This document shows, piece after piece, positions 63,555 to 64,000 of a DNA stretch of 64,000 nucleotides. The notes under the pieces were generated by a model, which ran no database searches, was not told the origin of the DNA, and saw only the letters and a list, made by a program, of their open reading frames with translations. The translations under genes and the position numbers were made by a program. Each line of letters starts with the position of its first letter. Position 1 is the stretch's first letter. This DNA is from Helicobacter apodemus (GTDB lineage: Bacteria > Campylobacterota > Campylobacteria > Campylobacterales > Helicobacteraceae), in the NCBI RefSeq assembly GCF_000765745.2, contig NZ_JRPC02000010.1, positions 1-64,000 on the forward strand. The letters run 5' to 3'.

Positions 63555-64000
63555 TTAAAAAGTTTGCATTTTAGGAATTGCTTGAAGATTTAAATCATCA
63601 AATTCCTTTCGCATATAAGATTCAATGGCTACTCGCCCTATCATTACCGCATTATCTGAGCAATATTCCAAAGGCGATAAAAGTAGAAAAATGCCATAAT
63701 TTTCACAAATTCTAGTTATCTTCTCTCTTAATAACCCATTAGCACTTGCTCCCCCAACAATAGCAAAATGTCTCCATTGGTATTCTTTATCTTCGCGTTT
63801 TTGGTTTTGTTGTAAAAAAATATTACATTTTTGGCATAAATGTTCAACAGCCACTCTTTGAAAACTCGCACAAATATCAGCCTTAAATCTCTCCAAATCC
63901 ATTGTTTTAGATTTAACTTTTTCTATTTCTAATCGCACCGCATTTTTAAGACCCGAAAAACTAAAAGCAAACTTTTTCTTGCTCTTTAAAGGAATAGGAA
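63555..64000 (-). CDS. tsaD: tRNA N6-threonylcarbamoyladenosine transferase, C-terminal part
   Basis: Partial: the 5' end is beyond the window. The visible C-terminal half begins PIPLKSKKKFAFSFSGLKNA and continues through VGGASANGLLREKI and a C-terminal DNAVMIGRVAIESY, all typical of TsaD (Gcp/Kae1), which makes t6A in ANN-decoding tRNAs together with TsaB, TsaC and TsaE. Confidence 0.93.
   Translation of the reverse strand, partial: PIPLKSKKKFAFSFSGLKNAVRLEIEKVKSKTMDLERFKADICASFQRVAVEHLCQKCNIFLQQNQKREDKEYQWRHFAIVGGASANGLLREKITRICENYGIFLLLSPLEYCSDNAVMIGRVAIESYMRKEFDDLNLQAIPKMQTF

Overview
The window looks like chromosomal DNA of an enterohepatic, capsulated Helicobacter or a close relative in the Campylobacterota. 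This is inference from gene families and AT-rich composition. Gene blocks match Helicobacter order as I recall it (ppiD-like/ftsA/ftsZ; HP0268-like/miaB/DUF374 acyltransferase; mltD-rlpA-kdsC-lptC-lptA-engB-pbp2). Several genes recall Campylobacter jejuni instead: PEB3, the Cj1411c-type cytochrome P450 with its Cj1412c-type partner, and a kps capsule exporter.

Layout. 1-1200: a possible small RNA ending in a strong terminator, a 30-codon hydrophobic peptide gene with its own terminator, and a minus-strand group of small, partly decayed genes. 1361-7355: a ketone-body / short-chain fatty acid operon (thiolase, scoA, scoB, 3-hydroxybutyrate dehydrogenase, GntP permease, AtoE) preceded by an 11-G tract and a perfect hairpin. 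7560-11153: a TPR/glycosyltransferase-like protein, an EF-hand protein and a frameshifted exported-protein gene. 11372-13263: a two-gene energy-taxis pair. 13462-17886: Xaa-Pro aminopeptidase, PEB3, carboxynorspermidine dehydrogenase. 18037-22774: tRNA-Sec, ftsK, an unknown gene behind a sigma-54 promoter, and six more tRNAs. 22828-25913: CinA-like protein, PPK2, PldA. 26050-35456: capsule locus kpsM-T-E-D-S, with a G/C homopolymer switch before kpsS, and facing it galE, a small membrane protein, a P450 and a membrane hydrolase-like protein. 35608-43075: glmS, ftsZ, ftsA, a SurA/PpiD-type chaperone and nusA. 43229-56108: a long set of co-directional genes for tRNA modification, envelope and LPS export, peptidoglycan, CoA and undecaprenyl phosphate. 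56116-64000: methionine ABC importer, a sodium symporter, a soluble two-module sensor-like protein, an esterase, thiol peroxidase and the 3' part of tsaD, cut by the window edge.

Together the genes describe a host-associated, flagellated, capsulated microbe that can burn acetoacetate, 3-hydroxybutyrate and short-chain fatty acids, makes selenoproteins, and probably switches some surface or metabolic traits through homopolymer tracts. The most notable items are the two homopolymer switches (G11 at 1361; G-rich/C10 at 30354-30385), the P450-hydrolase module beside the capsule exporter, the sigma-54 promoter before an unknown gene, the putative small RNA plus hydrophobic peptide at the left edge, and the odd acceptor stem of tRNA-Sec. 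No CRISPR array, rRNA or insertion sequence was seen.
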